A stretch of 64,000 nucleotides of DNA, from positions 1 to 64,000 of the forward strand of contig JBILGU010000001.1 in NCBI GenBank assembly GCA_044350805.1, written 5' to 3'. Made by a program: the position numbers and the translations under genes. Shown in pieces: positions 25,727 to 34,774 of this stretch (its first letter is position 1; the number at the start of each line of letters is the position of its first letter). The stretch is from UBA6136 sp044350805. GTDB taxonomy: Bacteria > Pseudomonadota > Gammaproteobacteria > Methylococcales > Methylococcaceae. The notes beneath the pieces were generated by a model that ran no database searches, was not told where the DNA came from, and saw only the letters and a list, made by a program, of their open reading frames with translations.

Positions 25727-26257
25727 TCAGGGAGATCGCTGAAGATCGAGTCCATGGTCTGTCACCAGATTCTTCAACATCAGATAATCGTCCATGATGT
25801 AACCCCCCCCAATATCCTTTTGGTGGGTGGCAACGATGCCGAATCCATATTTTTCGTAGGCTTGAACGGCGTTGGTGTTATTGCGGTTGACCCTTAGGGT
25901 CATGAGACTACAGCCAGAATGAAGGGCAAACTCTACAGCCTTATCCACTAGCGCTCGGCCAATGCCCATCTGCTGATGCAGACTATCAACGTACAGCTTG
26001 TCGAGCCGGGACTTCTGTCCTTCAATGAAAACGTGCGCATATCCGACAAGCTTGTCACCTCTATAGGCGCCAAAAAGTGGATTTCCTGCGCTTATATGCT
26101 CGCGAAGAAGACCCGCATCATACAAGCGATCGAGCATGTACCTGATCTGGCCGGGGGAGATGATGTCTTTGTAGACGAGCGTCCAGATCGACTCAGCAAA
26201 ATCCTTGAGCCCATCGATGTCTGCATCTTTGAGCAAACCTAAGGTACGAGGAACCAT
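25727..26257 (-). CDS. GNAT-family N-acetyltransferase
   Basis: 176 residues from ATG 26257, chosen because AGGTGA lies 12 bases upstream; the frame is open to 26464. GNAT fold: GAYRGDKLVGYAHVFIEG (strand 4), LDKLYVDSLHQQMGIGRALV (acetyl-CoA pyrophosphate loop QQMGIGRA), LRVNRNNTNAVQAYEKYGF. It acetylates an amine using acetyl-CoA; substrate not predictable. Transcribed divergently from the NTF2-like gene. Confidence 0.85.
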   Translation of the reverse strand: MVPRTLGLLKDADIDGLKDFAESIWTLVYKDIISPGQIRYMLDRLYDAGLLREHISAGNPLFGAYRGDKLVGYAHVFIEGQKSRLDKLYVDSLHQQMGIGRALVDKAVEFALHSGCSLMTLRVNRNNTNAVQAYEKYGFGIVATHQKDIGGGYIMDDYLMLKNLVTDHGLDLQRSP

Positions 26258-26489
26258 TATGCGTGTCACCTGCATGGGGTGCTTCTTGTGGGTGGGGTCT
26301 CTCAGGCCTATCTCCCGAGTTTCCAGGATTGGCATAATGATTCGGTTTTGCCTGAACTGGTGGCCAGATGCCGTGACCTCAGCATGGACAACGAGGACAC
26401 AGCTCATTAGTCTAGGGCGAATATCATTGGTTCCCGTCCCGAAAGGGTTCGGGAGATACTCCATACTCCCCTACTCCAGGAAGTTCGCC

Positions 26490-27092
26490 ATGCCTGCCTA
26501 TCCCCGTGAAGAAATTGAAGAAATGATCCGCCGATGGCTTGAGGCCAATCGCACATCCGAAGATGCTGGTAACTGGATCAAATCTCTCGGAAACATGTAC
26601 CGGGAAGACGCCGAATACAGCTGGAACATGGGTCCTAACCGGGAATTCATTGCCCGTGGCCGTCAGGAAATCGAGGATTGGGCGCTCGGGGCTCATATGG
26701 AAGGCTTCGAGAAATGGCGCTATCCCTATGACAAGCTGATCATCGATGAAGTGCAGGGCGAGGTGATTGGCATCTGGCGCCAGGTTGCACCCGTCAAGCG
26801 GGATGATGGCACCGAGTACGAAGTCGCAGGACTGGGTGGATCCTGGTTCCGCTATGGCGGTAACTACCAGTGGGCCTGGCAAAAGGATTTTTTCGACTTA
26901 GGCAACGTCAAGGCCCTCTTTATGGAGTTAGCCGCAGATGGCAAGCTTGAAACGCCAGTCAAGCAGCGACTGCGCCGACTCGCCTGGGGACTTAAGCTCC
27001 CGGGTGTGGAGCTTCTTCATCAGGAACCGGGGCTGTTTCGTAAGATTCAGGGCATTGTGGCGATGCTAAGAATTGTGCTTTTTGGCCGTTGA
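26490..27092 (+). CDS. NTF2/SnoaL-like fold protein
   Basis: 200 residues from ATG 26490 (CAGGAAG upstream); the open frame runs further back but only over the divergent GNAT gene. Residues 1-135 have the SnoaL-like pattern: long N-terminal helices (EEIEEMIRRWLEANRTSE), LGNMYREDAEYSWNMGP, GRQEIEDWALG, WRYPYDKLIIDEVQGEVIGI, and a closing WAWQKDFFDLGNV. Such folds form small-molecule binding pockets or simple isomerase active sites. No catalytic residues can be named. Ends 15 bases from the convergent S53 protease gene. Confidence 0.7.
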   Translation: MPAYPREEIEEMIRRWLEANRTSEDAGNWIKSLGNMYREDAEYSWNMGPNREFIARGRQEIEDWALGAHMEGFEKWRYPYDKLIIDEVQGEVIGIWRQVAPVKRDDGTEYEVAGLGGSWFRYGGNYQWAWQKDFFDLGNVKALFMELAADGKLETPVKQRLRRLAWGLKLPGVELLHQEPGLFRKIQGIVAMLRIVLFGR

Positions 27093-27107
27093 TCGCTCGA
27101 TACCGAC

Positions 27108-29297
27108 TTACTTGAATCGAGCTGTCACCACCCGATTCGACGTTATTTTGAAGCGACAGGTTAGGGCCTTTCCGGAACAGGCCCCGCTCCACCCCAGGAA
27201 TCGGTTTTCAGTTCCTGGCGTTGCAGTCAAGGTGACGACCGTATTCCTTGTGAAACTCTGGAGGCAGTAAGCCCCCTCATCCCCGCAAGCGATGCCGTAG
27301 GGGCTGGATGTGACCTTGCCACCCGGTGTGCGGACTGTGACTTTCAGAGACTTATTCACGCCAGGATAGCTGGGCTCGACCACCTGAATCGTCGCACTGG
27401 CCGTCGCAGGAGCATACTGGGAACTTCCAGATTGGATTGCATGTATCACGCAGTTCCCCGGGTACTGCCCCAAAAGGATGGTTCCGCTGATCGTGCACGT
27501 TTCAGACGGCCCTACAGTGTAGCTGACAGGAAGACCCGAGCTAGCTGCTGCGGCTCCCGAAAGATTGACCGTGGAACCCCAAACCATGGAGGCAGGTAGA
27601 TTGCTGAAAGTGACGGTCTGCGCCCCCTGACTCAGGGCCGCCAACAAATTGCTGCCCTGAAACGACCCCCAACCGGTAGCGTTATCGTAGCCAAGCTCTG
27701 CGGTGTAATAATTATTGTTGCCGACGTTCACATCATGAAAATGGGTGCCATAGGAAACATCATTTCCCATGCTGTAAATCGTCGGGTTGGCAAAACCGAG
27801 TGCCTGGAGTCCATTTTCTTTACGTTTCTGATTGACGATCGCTGTGAACCCCGCCCAAAGTGGCGCGGCGGCGCTCGTTCCAGCGATGACTTGCCACTGA
27901 CCGCTCGTATAAATGGCAAAGCCCGTGTTGGGGTCTGCATTGAGAGCCACATCCGGCACATTGCGCATCAGCTTCGAGGCCACGTTAGCCACAGAAGCCT
28001 GCCAACTCGGGAGAGTCCAGATACTGCTGACGCCACCTCCACTGGCGCCGCCATTGGAATTCCACACCACCTCAGAACCATAGCTTTGACCTGAACTCAG
28101 GTTCAACCGCGTCCCACCAACGCCAGTCACATAAGGCTGTCCCGCAGGGTCATCTACCGTAAGGACAGGGGTTCCTGAAGGAGATTGGGCGTCATAGGCC
28201 CCCGCATCACCGCTGGCCGCATAAAAGGACTGACCCTGAACGGCCATCTGCATGAAGAACTGCGCTTCAAGGCGTGCGTAACTCGGGCCGGTATCGTATT
28301 CGCTGAGGCCCCAGGAGCTGCTGATAGAACTCGCGCGATTGTCGTTGGCAATCCGGCTGTACACATCAAGAACTCCCTGATCGGTATTGGGACCTTCATA
28401 GACCAGAATTCGACTGGCCCCTGGAGCAATAGCATTCATCATTTCGATATCCATGCAGACTTCAACGGCTCCAGTGCCAGCAGAGCCATCGAACCCATCC
28501 ACCAGAATCGTCTCCAGCGGAACCGGGCTTAAGTTGAAGTATTTGGTATACGCCTCAATGTCCGATGCCAGGAATCCGTCCATTTGAAAAAGCGCAAGGG
28601 TCTGCCCTTGCCCATTGGCAGAGCCACCTGGGAGGTTGTAAGCCGTTGCGATATCCTGAGGTGAAAGTCCCCCCCTCGGCCCCGTTCCACTGATGGCGGG
28701 CTGCAAGGCTGTTCGCGGGGCCACCCTGCGAAGATGCGGCTTTCGAATTTGTGCGTTTTGTAGCCCCGTGATGTGTACGACTCGTTGGGCGACTTCGGGG
28801 GGAAGACTGGGCTCCTCCGCCGCTGCAAAAAAGGATCTGTTGCGCGCCTTGTAACGGTTCATTCGGATGTTAAGTGTTTTCTGAACCGATGAAACACTCG
28901 CGCGTGCCCTGATGAGCACCCGATTGGACGAGGTATTGATGATCTTGAAACCTGCCTTCTTGAGATGCTCGGTGACCGCGTTGACTTCCTCCTTGGAAGG
29001 ACCAAATGCTTCGGTGAACTCAGACGGAGTGATGAAATGGCCAAAGCGAGGGCTTGATGGATCCTGCTGATCCTTTATCAGTTGCTCGAGTTCCTCCTGA
29101 TGCCGCAATGAAAGCCCGAACATCAAATCGAGATCTTCTGCCCCATCCATTGGCCCCAGAAGGCCCGAATCCCGCATCTGAGCCCTCGGAACATGGCCGC
29201 CCAATTCAACGCTCTGCCTCGGTGCAGACAAAATCTGGCCGCTGACCAAAAGAAAAGCCAGCATGAAGACAAGATTTCGCAAACGATTCAAAGACAT
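27108..29297 (-). CDS. Secreted S53 (sedolisin/kumamolisin-type) serine-carboxyl protease
   Basis: 729 residues. Signal peptide (1-25), pro-domain about 30-165 (LSLRHQEELEQLIKDQQDP, FGHFITPSEFTEAFGP), then the S53 catalytic domain. Catalytic Glu279 and Asp283 lie in GAVEVCMDIEM, oxyanion Asp364 in SGDAG, and Ser475 in IAGTSAAAPLW. After about residue 565 come an Ig-like bacterial repeat and a C-terminal module with FLGWSGACSG and LTCRFKITSN, found on exported enzymes. Members are endopeptidases active at low pH, self-activated by pro-domain removal. Expected outside the cell. Stands alone, downstream of the ABC importer on the same strand. Confidence 0.9.
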   Translation of the reverse strand: MSLNRLRNLVFMLAFLLVSGQILSAPRQSVELGGHVPRAQMRDSGLLGPMDGAEDLDLMFGLSLRHQEELEQLIKDQQDPSSPRFGHFITPSEFTEAFGPSKEEVNAVTEHLKKAGFKIINTSSNRVLIRARASVSSVQKTLNIRMNRYKARNRSFFAAAEEPSLPPEVAQRVVHITGLQNAQIRKPHLRRVAPRTALQPAISGTGPRGGLSPQDIATAYNLPGGSANGQGQTLALFQMDGFLASDIEAYTKYFNLSPVPLETILVDGFDGSAGTGAVEVCMDIEMMNAIAPGASRILVYEGPNTDQGVLDVYSRIANDNRASSISSSWGLSEYDTGPSYARLEAQFFMQMAVQGQSFYAASGDAGAYDAQSPSGTPVLTVDDPAGQPYVTGVGGTRLNLSSGQSYGSEVVWNSNGGASGGGVSSIWTLPSWQASVANVASKLMRNVPDVALNADPNTGFAIYTSGQWQVIAGTSAAAPLWAGFTAIVNQKRKENGLQALGFANPTIYSMGNDVSYGTHFHDVNVGNNNYYTAELGYDNATGWGSFQGSNLLAALSQGAQTVTFSNLPASMVWGSTVNLSGAAAASSGLPVSYTVGPSETCTISGTILLGQYPGNCVIHAIQSGSSQYAPATASATIQVVEPSYPGVNKSLKVTVRTPGGKVTSSPYGIACGDEGAYCLQSFTRNTVVTLTATPGTENRFLGWSGACSGKALTCRFKITSNRVVTARFK

Positions 29298-29438
29298 GAG
29301 AATTGCATGGTGTGTTGAAATCCTCCGCTGCCTAAAGGATGGCGAGATTTTACGGCGGAACGGACACGTAAGCAGGATAAGGCTTAAAGCCGTTGAAATC
29401 CATTGACCTCCTTTTCCATCTGGGACAGGCGATTGGTT

Positions 29439-31130
29439 TTAACGAACCAAGCTGGAAACTTTTCGCCCTAGAATGAGACTTAGCCCGATCAACAAGATCA
29501 TCAGGAAGGCCATGGCCCAAACACCCAAGGCTGCGGCCAGTGCAGGCCCTTCACCAATGGTTCCCGCCAAAGTATAGATTGCCTTGGTAATCGGAAAATG
29601 GACTGTTCGCTGAGCCAGTATCATCGAGTCACTGACTTCAAGCATTGCAAAGGCAAAAGCCAGGACGCCACCTGCGACCAAAGAGGGCAGAGCCATCGGC
29701 AGAGTCACACGCATGAAGGCGCGCCGGGGATTGGCCCCCAGATTCTCTGCCGCTTCTTCCAATACCGGGCTGATCTGAAGAAAACCCGCTGACATGGCCC
29801 GAACGACATAGGGCAGCCGTCGCATGGAATAGGCCACCACCATCAAAAAGAAGGGATCGCCGTCAGTAATCAGGAAATCCAGGGGCTTCCCCTCACGGGA
29901 CAAGGCCAAATAGCCAAAAGCAAGCACGATGCCGGGAACGGAGAGTGGCAGCATGACCAAACCATCCAGTAAAGCCCGTCCCCGAATTCGGCTCCGAACC
30001 AGCACCCAGGCCACGGCCGAACCAAGCACCAGATCGAGGAGAGTGGATGCTCCCGCATAGCGCAAGCTGTTGGCAATTGAAGGAAGCGTCAGGTCATTCC
30101 CCAAAGCCGACCTGAAGTGATCCCATGTCAAGCTGCTCGGGAAGAAGGTGCCGTACCAATCGCGACCCAGAGCGAGCAAAAGAACACCGAAATGGGGGCC
30201 CAATGCCAATACCGTGACGGCAACAAACAGCATTGTTATTCCGGAGGAGGTCGTGCGACCCGGTGACTTGATTTCCCGAATCCTCATGGCGCGACCGCCC
30301 CCCTCGGTTTGGTCCCCCCTGAAAAAAAGCCGGCTGATGACGAAAAGCAGCGTTGTCGCCAGAAGGAGCACCAAAACCAGAGCGTATGGGAATGGATTTC
30401 CACTCAGATCGCGAATCGAATTGAAGATCTGAACGGACGTCACCCGATCAAAATCAAAAATTAGAGGAACCCCAAGTTCGGTAAAGGCCCAGATGAAGGT
30501 AATCGAAGCCCCTGCAAACAGCCCAGGCAGTGTTAAGGGAAGGGTGATTCGCAAAAAACGTCTTAGAGGACCTGCCCCAAGACTGCTCGCAACCTCATCC
30601 AGAGCAGGGTCAAGCTTTGAAAGGGTATTCGAGAGATTGATGTAGAGAATGGGGTAAAGGTGAAGGATATTCATCACGACAACCCCCAGCATACGCCCCT
30701 GCCCCAGCCAATCCGGCGGGGCTTCAGTCGCAATCAGGCCGAAGGCATCAAGAAGGCTGTTGAGGCTGCCGTGACGCCCGAGGATCATCTGAACACCCAG
30801 TGCACCCACGAACGGCGGCAGCATCAAGGGGCTCAGCGCAAGCGCATGGAAAGCCTCCCGTCCCGGGAATCGGTAGCCGACGTAAAGGAGTGCCAAAGGC
30901 ATCGCCAGACTGATGCAGCCGAAGGTCGTCCACACAGCGATCAACAGCGAATTAAGGAGACCCTCCCGATAAAGGGGATTGATGAAAACTTCTTTGAGAT
31001 ACGCCCAGGTGATCTGCCCTTTGGGATCAAGAACAGCGGTCTCCAGCGTTACCCAGAGCGGCCAAAGAAAGAATGCTGCAAAGAAGATCAGCGTTCCGAA
31101 AAAAATAGTCCTTGCGAATACGTCCTTCAC
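29439..31130 (-). CDS. Fe(III)-type ABC importer, two-domain permease (FbpB-like)
   Basis: 563 residues with about 12 membrane spans arranged as two homologous halves. Each carries the cytoplasmic EAA loop that contacts the ATPase: EVASSLGAGPLRRFLRITLP in the first half and EEAAENLGANPRRAFMRVTL in the second. This fused layout is typical of Fe(III)/thiamine/phosphonate-type permeases. The ATG overlaps the stop of the binding-protein gene by 4 bases. With the ATPase at 32811 it completes an importer. The metal specificity is inferred from subfamily likeness. Confidence 0.87.
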   Translation of the reverse strand: MKDVFARTIFFGTLIFFAAFFLWPLWVTLETAVLDPKGQITWAYLKEVFINPLYREGLLNSLLIAVWTTFGCISLAMPLALLYVGYRFPGREAFHALALSPLMLPPFVGALGVQMILGRHGSLNSLLDAFGLIATEAPPDWLGQGRMLGVVVMNILHLYPILYINLSNTLSKLDPALDEVASSLGAGPLRRFLRITLPLTLPGLFAGASITFIWAFTELGVPLIFDFDRVTSVQIFNSIRDLSGNPFPYALVLVLLLATTLLFVISRLFFRGDQTEGGGRAMRIREIKSPGRTTSSGITMLFVAVTVLALGPHFGVLLLALGRDWYGTFFPSSLTWDHFRSALGNDLTLPSIANSLRYAGASTLLDLVLGSAVAWVLVRSRIRGRALLDGLVMLPLSVPGIVLAFGYLALSREGKPLDFLITDGDPFFLMVVAYSMRRLPYVVRAMSAGFLQISPVLEEAAENLGANPRRAFMRVTLPMALPSLVAGGVLAFAFAMLEVSDSMILAQRTVHFPITKAIYTLAGTIGEGPALAAALGVWAMAFLMILLIGLSLILGRKVSSLVR

Positions 31131-32794
31131 GGTACCCGATCTCCACGCGCCAGACGCTCAGCCTCAAGATACCGCTGCCTGAATCGATACCCCATCTGAC
31201 GCGCCAACTCCATCTCACGCACCTTATCCCGCTGTTTCAGGACAGGTAACAGATTTTCACGGACCTCGGTCAGGGTCAGACCATCAAGGTCATGGAACAC
31301 TTCAAGGGCATCCGGCTGCATTCCGCCCTGGACGATGGCGCGCCAAGCCCGGGCCAATTCTTCATGAGGATCGACACAAATGGTCCGAATGATAAAACGC
31401 AAGGCAGGAAAAAGGACCTGAGTCCATTCCGGGTGATAGATAAAGCCTGTCACCTCCGCATAGGGATCGGCCGTTGGATCCATTGAGAACCGCTTCTGCT
31501 CCTCGCCATAAAGATCTTTGCGCACGGGAAAGCGGCGCAGTGCAAAAGACTTGGGCCCTTGCGCCGCACCCGGCTTCATCGACCAGATCTTCTGCCCTTC
31601 CGGGGACAGAAGAAATTCGATAAACGCTGTTGCCAGCTTAGGATCTGGAGCGCCCCTCAGCAGGGCGACAGGATCCACACTCAAGGAAGTGCCGTTTTTG
31701 GGGGTTACATACCCGATTCGTGATTCACCCTGATCAGTTCGGACATAATCCTTGAGAGTTCGGCCATAGGTGTCGATCGCCATTCCCGCCGCAGCATCCC
31801 CTCTGGCCACCTCAAGACCGATTTTGCCGGCAGAATCGGTAAAGTAGCGCGCGTTGCCGGAAAGACGTTGAATCAGTCGAAGACCGGACAACCAGCCTTC
31901 CTCGATTGCATGGGCCTCGGCATTAAAATCTCCAGCCGCCACCCGACGTCGATAGCTTTCCAGCATCTGCTGCTGCACCATCAGCTCGAACGCCTTTGCC
32001 ACCGAACCACTCTTGGTCGGGTCCGCCAAGGCGAGGTGACCAGCAAGCCTGGGGCTTGCAAGGTCGCTCCACTCGACAGGCGCCGCAAGATCGCCCAATT
32101 CTCGATAGACGTCTCGGTTATAAATGATGCCAAAGCTTGCCAGCACGACACCAACCCAACGGTCCTTGCTATCCCGATAACGCTCACCCGCAAATGATTC
32201 CGGTATCGTCCCCTCAGAAAACCACTCCGGATGGCTCTGCCTTAGGCTGGAAATGCCTGTTTCGACATCGACTTCTCCGGCGACAAGGTACCCGGCGTCT
32301 GCCAGTTGTTGAAAATCGTTCGCACCACCGCCGAAAAGGATATCGATACCGATCCCCACATTCGAAGCCAGAAATTCTGTCCGTGCTTTTTCAGCGGCCG
32401 GTGATCCCTTGTTCGCAACCCCCTGGCTCGCAAAAGCAGTCGCAATTTCAGGGGACCATAAAACGCCCCGGGCTTCGAGCATTTGCCTGAAAGAAGCCGC
32501 GTACTCTGACTTCAAGAGCATGAAGATCTCGCTTGATCCCCCAGGTATTCGCCAATCAATATCGATCGTTTCCCCCGTTTTGGACTTCCAGTAGCGGACA
32601 AACGCGCCACCGATCTCAGTTCGCACCCGTTGATCATGGGGAGAGACGATCACAAGGCGACGCCCTGATGCCATGAGGCTTCGGGGGTCACCCGATCGCA
32701 ACAGAAAGGGACCGGCCAGAATCAGAATGACGACCGTGAAATAGAGTAGCGCCCGAACAAGGGGGCGTTGAAGGATGTCAAAGGGGAATTTCAA
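31127..32794 (-). CDS. ABC importer substrate-binding protein, membrane-anchored
   Basis: 555 residues from a TTG at 32794. An N-terminal membrane segment (VRALLYFTVVILILAGPFLL) is followed by a periplasmic binding-protein fold of the Fe(III)/spermidine type: LVIVSPHDQRVR, DIDWRIPGGSSEI, WVGVVLASFGIIYNRDVY, GHLALADPTKSGSVAKAFELM, AAGMAIDTYGR, VALLRGAPDPKLATAFIEFL. It is larger than usual binding proteins because of an extra C-terminal part of about 120 residues after the fold. Start codon weak, so the exact N-terminus is uncertain. Confidence 0.82.
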   Translation of the reverse strand: MKFPFDILQRPLVRALLYFTVVILILAGPFLLRSGDPRSLMASGRRLVIVSPHDQRVRTEIGGAFVRYWKSKTGETIDIDWRIPGGSSEIFMLLKSEYAASFRQMLEARGVLWSPEIATAFASQGVANKGSPAAEKARTEFLASNVGIGIDILFGGGANDFQQLADAGYLVAGEVDVETGISSLRQSHPEWFSEGTIPESFAGERYRDSKDRWVGVVLASFGIIYNRDVYRELGDLAAPVEWSDLASPRLAGHLALADPTKSGSVAKAFELMVQQQMLESYRRRVAAGDFNAEAHAIEEGWLSGLRLIQRLSGNARYFTDSAGKIGLEVARGDAAAGMAIDTYGRTLKDYVRTDQGESRIGYVTPKNGTSLSVDPVALLRGAPDPKLATAFIEFLLSPEGQKIWSMKPGAAQGPKSFALRRFPVRKDLYGEEQKRFSMDPTADPYAEVTGFIYHPEWTQVLFPALRFIIRTICVDPHEELARAWRAIVQGGMQPDALEVFHDLDGLTLTEVRENLLPVLKQRDKVREMELARQMGYRFRQRYLEAERLARGDRVP

Positions 32795-32810
32795 AGGACT
32801 TATTCCCGAT

Positions 32811-33893
32811 TCATTGGCTTAGCAGAACCAGATCATCTCGAGCGACCCAAAGGTTTAGCGTTTCACCCTCGGCATGAAGGGGGCCAGAAGGATTGAGGGA
32901 GAGAATTTTTAATTCGCCTCCACCTGAAATCCTAATGCGGTAACTCACCGTCGCCCCCTGGTAGGAGGAATTCAGAACAACTCCGACAAATCGCTGGGCT
33001 CCCATCGGTGGGGCATCCATTCGAAAGGCCTCCGGGCGGATGGAAAGCCACACGCGTTGATCTTTGGCGGCGATCTGACTGAAATGACCCGGGATGTCGG
33101 CTTCCATCTCACCGCCCGCCCAGCCGAGCCGAAGAGTCTTTCCATTTGGGCCCGACCCCAGGATTGCGACAGGTAAAAGATTCGTCTCGCCCATGAATTC
33201 GGCGACCCGTCGCTCGGAAGGTCGACGATAGACTTCATCCGGAGTTCCGACCTGAAGAACCCTGCCTTGCCCCATGACTGCGAGTCGGTCCGCCATGGAG
33301 AGAGCCTCCTCCTGATCGTGTGTCACGTAGATAGCAGTCAGCTGATACGCCTTACAAATTCGCCGAATTTCCTCCCGCATGCCCTGACGTAGACGGGCAT
33401 CAAGATTCGATAAGGGTTCGTCAAGCAACAGATATTTAGGGTGGACCACCAGTGCCCGAGCAAGGGCAACCCGTTGCTGCTGCCCCCCGGAGAGTTCACC
33501 AATCCTGCGATTCTCAAAGCCTGCGAGCTGAACCATCCTAAGCGCATCGGCAACCTGAGTTGTAATCTCACCTTGAGGCAGTCCTCGCTCTTCCAAACCG
33601 AACGCTACGTTGGCGGCAACGCTCATATGTGGCCAAAGGGCATAGCTTTGAAACATCATCGCGGTTTCCCGGCGATGGGGTGGAATGTCGTTGACGCATT
33701 GCGTGCCAAAGCGAATGGTCCCGCTTTGCGGCTTTAAAAAACCCGCAATGTGACGGAGGAGTGTTGTCTTACCGCACCCACTCGGGCCAACGAGAAAAAA
33801 GAGCTCCCCCTCCTCAATCCTCAGGCAAACACTATCCAGAGCGATCTGGTCATCGTACCGGGCCACCAGGTTCTCGATCTCGATACTGGGCAT
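32811..33893 (-). CDS. ABC importer ATPase (FbpC/PotA-like)
   Basis: 360 residues. Complete ATPase: Walker A GPSGCGKTT, Q-loop FQSYALWPHMSV, signature LSGGQQQRVALARAL, Walker B LLLDEPLSNLD, H-loop YVTHDQEEAL. The C-terminal 120 residues form the TOBE regulatory domain. First gene of the importer operon (ATPase, binding protein, permease). Starts 36 bases downstream of the DUF58 gene on the same strand, so it may be cotranscribed with moxR and DUF58. Confidence 0.93.
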   Translation of the reverse strand: MPSIEIENLVARYDDQIALDSVCLRIEEGELFFLVGPSGCGKTTLLRHIAGFLKPQSGTIRFGTQCVNDIPPHRRETAMMFQSYALWPHMSVAANVAFGLEERGLPQGEITTQVADALRMVQLAGFENRRIGELSGGQQQRVALARALVVHPKYLLLDEPLSNLDARLRQGMREEIRRICKAYQLTAIYVTHDQEEALSMADRLAVMGQGRVLQVGTPDEVYRRPSERRVAEFMGETNLLPVAILGSGPNGKTLRLGWAGGEMEADIPGHFSQIAAKDQRVWLSIRPEAFRMDAPPMGAQRFVGVVLNSSYQGATVSYRIRISGGGELKILSLNPSGPLHAEGETLNLWVARDDLVLLSQ

Positions 33894-33928
33894 GTCTTCC
33901 TCATTTAACTTCGAACGCGGCCCAAAGC

Positions 33929-34774
33929 TCAGCGACCCATCAAGAAGTAACGCGTCAAATCATCCGGTGAATAATCTTCGGTCATAAAAAGGGGTCCGCG
34001 CCCATAGGGAGAAAAAAGATCTTCAAGCGCACGTTTTCTGGCCTCAAATCTCGCCATGAATTGTTCCTTGAGACGGGGCCTCATAAAAAGACGCCGTTTT
34101 AGGCTGGTTTCAGGATCCTCAATGACCACCAGCCCAAAGTCCGGTAGGGCTTCAAATTCAGCACGATCCCAAATCACGACCGGGACCACGTCATGTCGGG
34201 TCAACCTTCGCATCAGTTCGGCCAGGTCTTCTAATGGCTGGTGGAAATCTGAAATCAAAAAAACCAGGCTCCGGGAACGCCCCAGACGTCCCGCCGCCGC
34301 ATGCAGCCCACTCATTCCCCCCCCTTGTCGGGAATGATGGAGTAGTTGTGTGAAAAGTTCGGGTACGCCGCCCTTGTAGATCCGACATGGCAGAGTCAAT
34401 GCCTCGATGAGATTTGCATCAGCCGCCTGAAAGCCGAAACGATCCCCCTCGCGATAGGCCGACCATGCGATCGATCTGACCACACGAGCCAGCGTCTCCC
34501 GTTTGTCACGAAGACCCTGATAGCTCATCGATCCCGAGAGGTCTGCAATCACCTGAACCTGAATACTGCTCCTTTGGCGAAAGGAACGGACCATCCACTG
34601 CCCCAGAGGATTCTGAAGACTCGCCCGCACGTCAATGTGGCGAGGCTGCGGATTGGCCATGAGATTAACCACCCCCGCAAACTCGTCCGTGCCTCCCTGA
34701 AACGCACTGGCATGCGCACCAGGGTGCGGGCTGATGGCCCGCCAGGAAATGCGATAAAAAAAATCCTCGCTCAA
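33929..34774 (-). CDS. DUF58 (VWA-like) protein
   Basis: 281 residues from a TTG that overlaps the moxR stop (TTGA). DUF58 core: RHIDVRASLQNPLGQWMVRSF, VQVIADLSGSMSYQG (a MIDAS-like DxSxS), and SLVFLISDFHQPLEDL. Such proteins pair with MoxR AAA+ ATPases as chaperones that help metal or cofactor insertion; MxaS of methanol dehydrogenase clusters is the best-known example. The usual transglutaminase and further VWA genes of larger clusters are absent here. Confidence 0.85.
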   Translation of the reverse strand: MSEDFFYRISWRAISPHPGAHASAFQGGTDEFAGVVNLMANPQPRHIDVRASLQNPLGQWMVRSFRQRSSIQVQVIADLSGSMSYQGLRDKRETLARVVRSIAWSAYREGDRFGFQAADANLIEALTLPCRIYKGGVPELFTQLLHHSRQGGGMSGLHAAAGRLGRSRSLVFLISDFHQPLEDLAELMRRLTRHDVVPVVIWDRAEFEALPDFGLVVIEDPETSLKRRLFMRPRLKEQFMARFEARKRALEDLFSPYGRGPLFMTEDYSPDDLTRYFLMGR

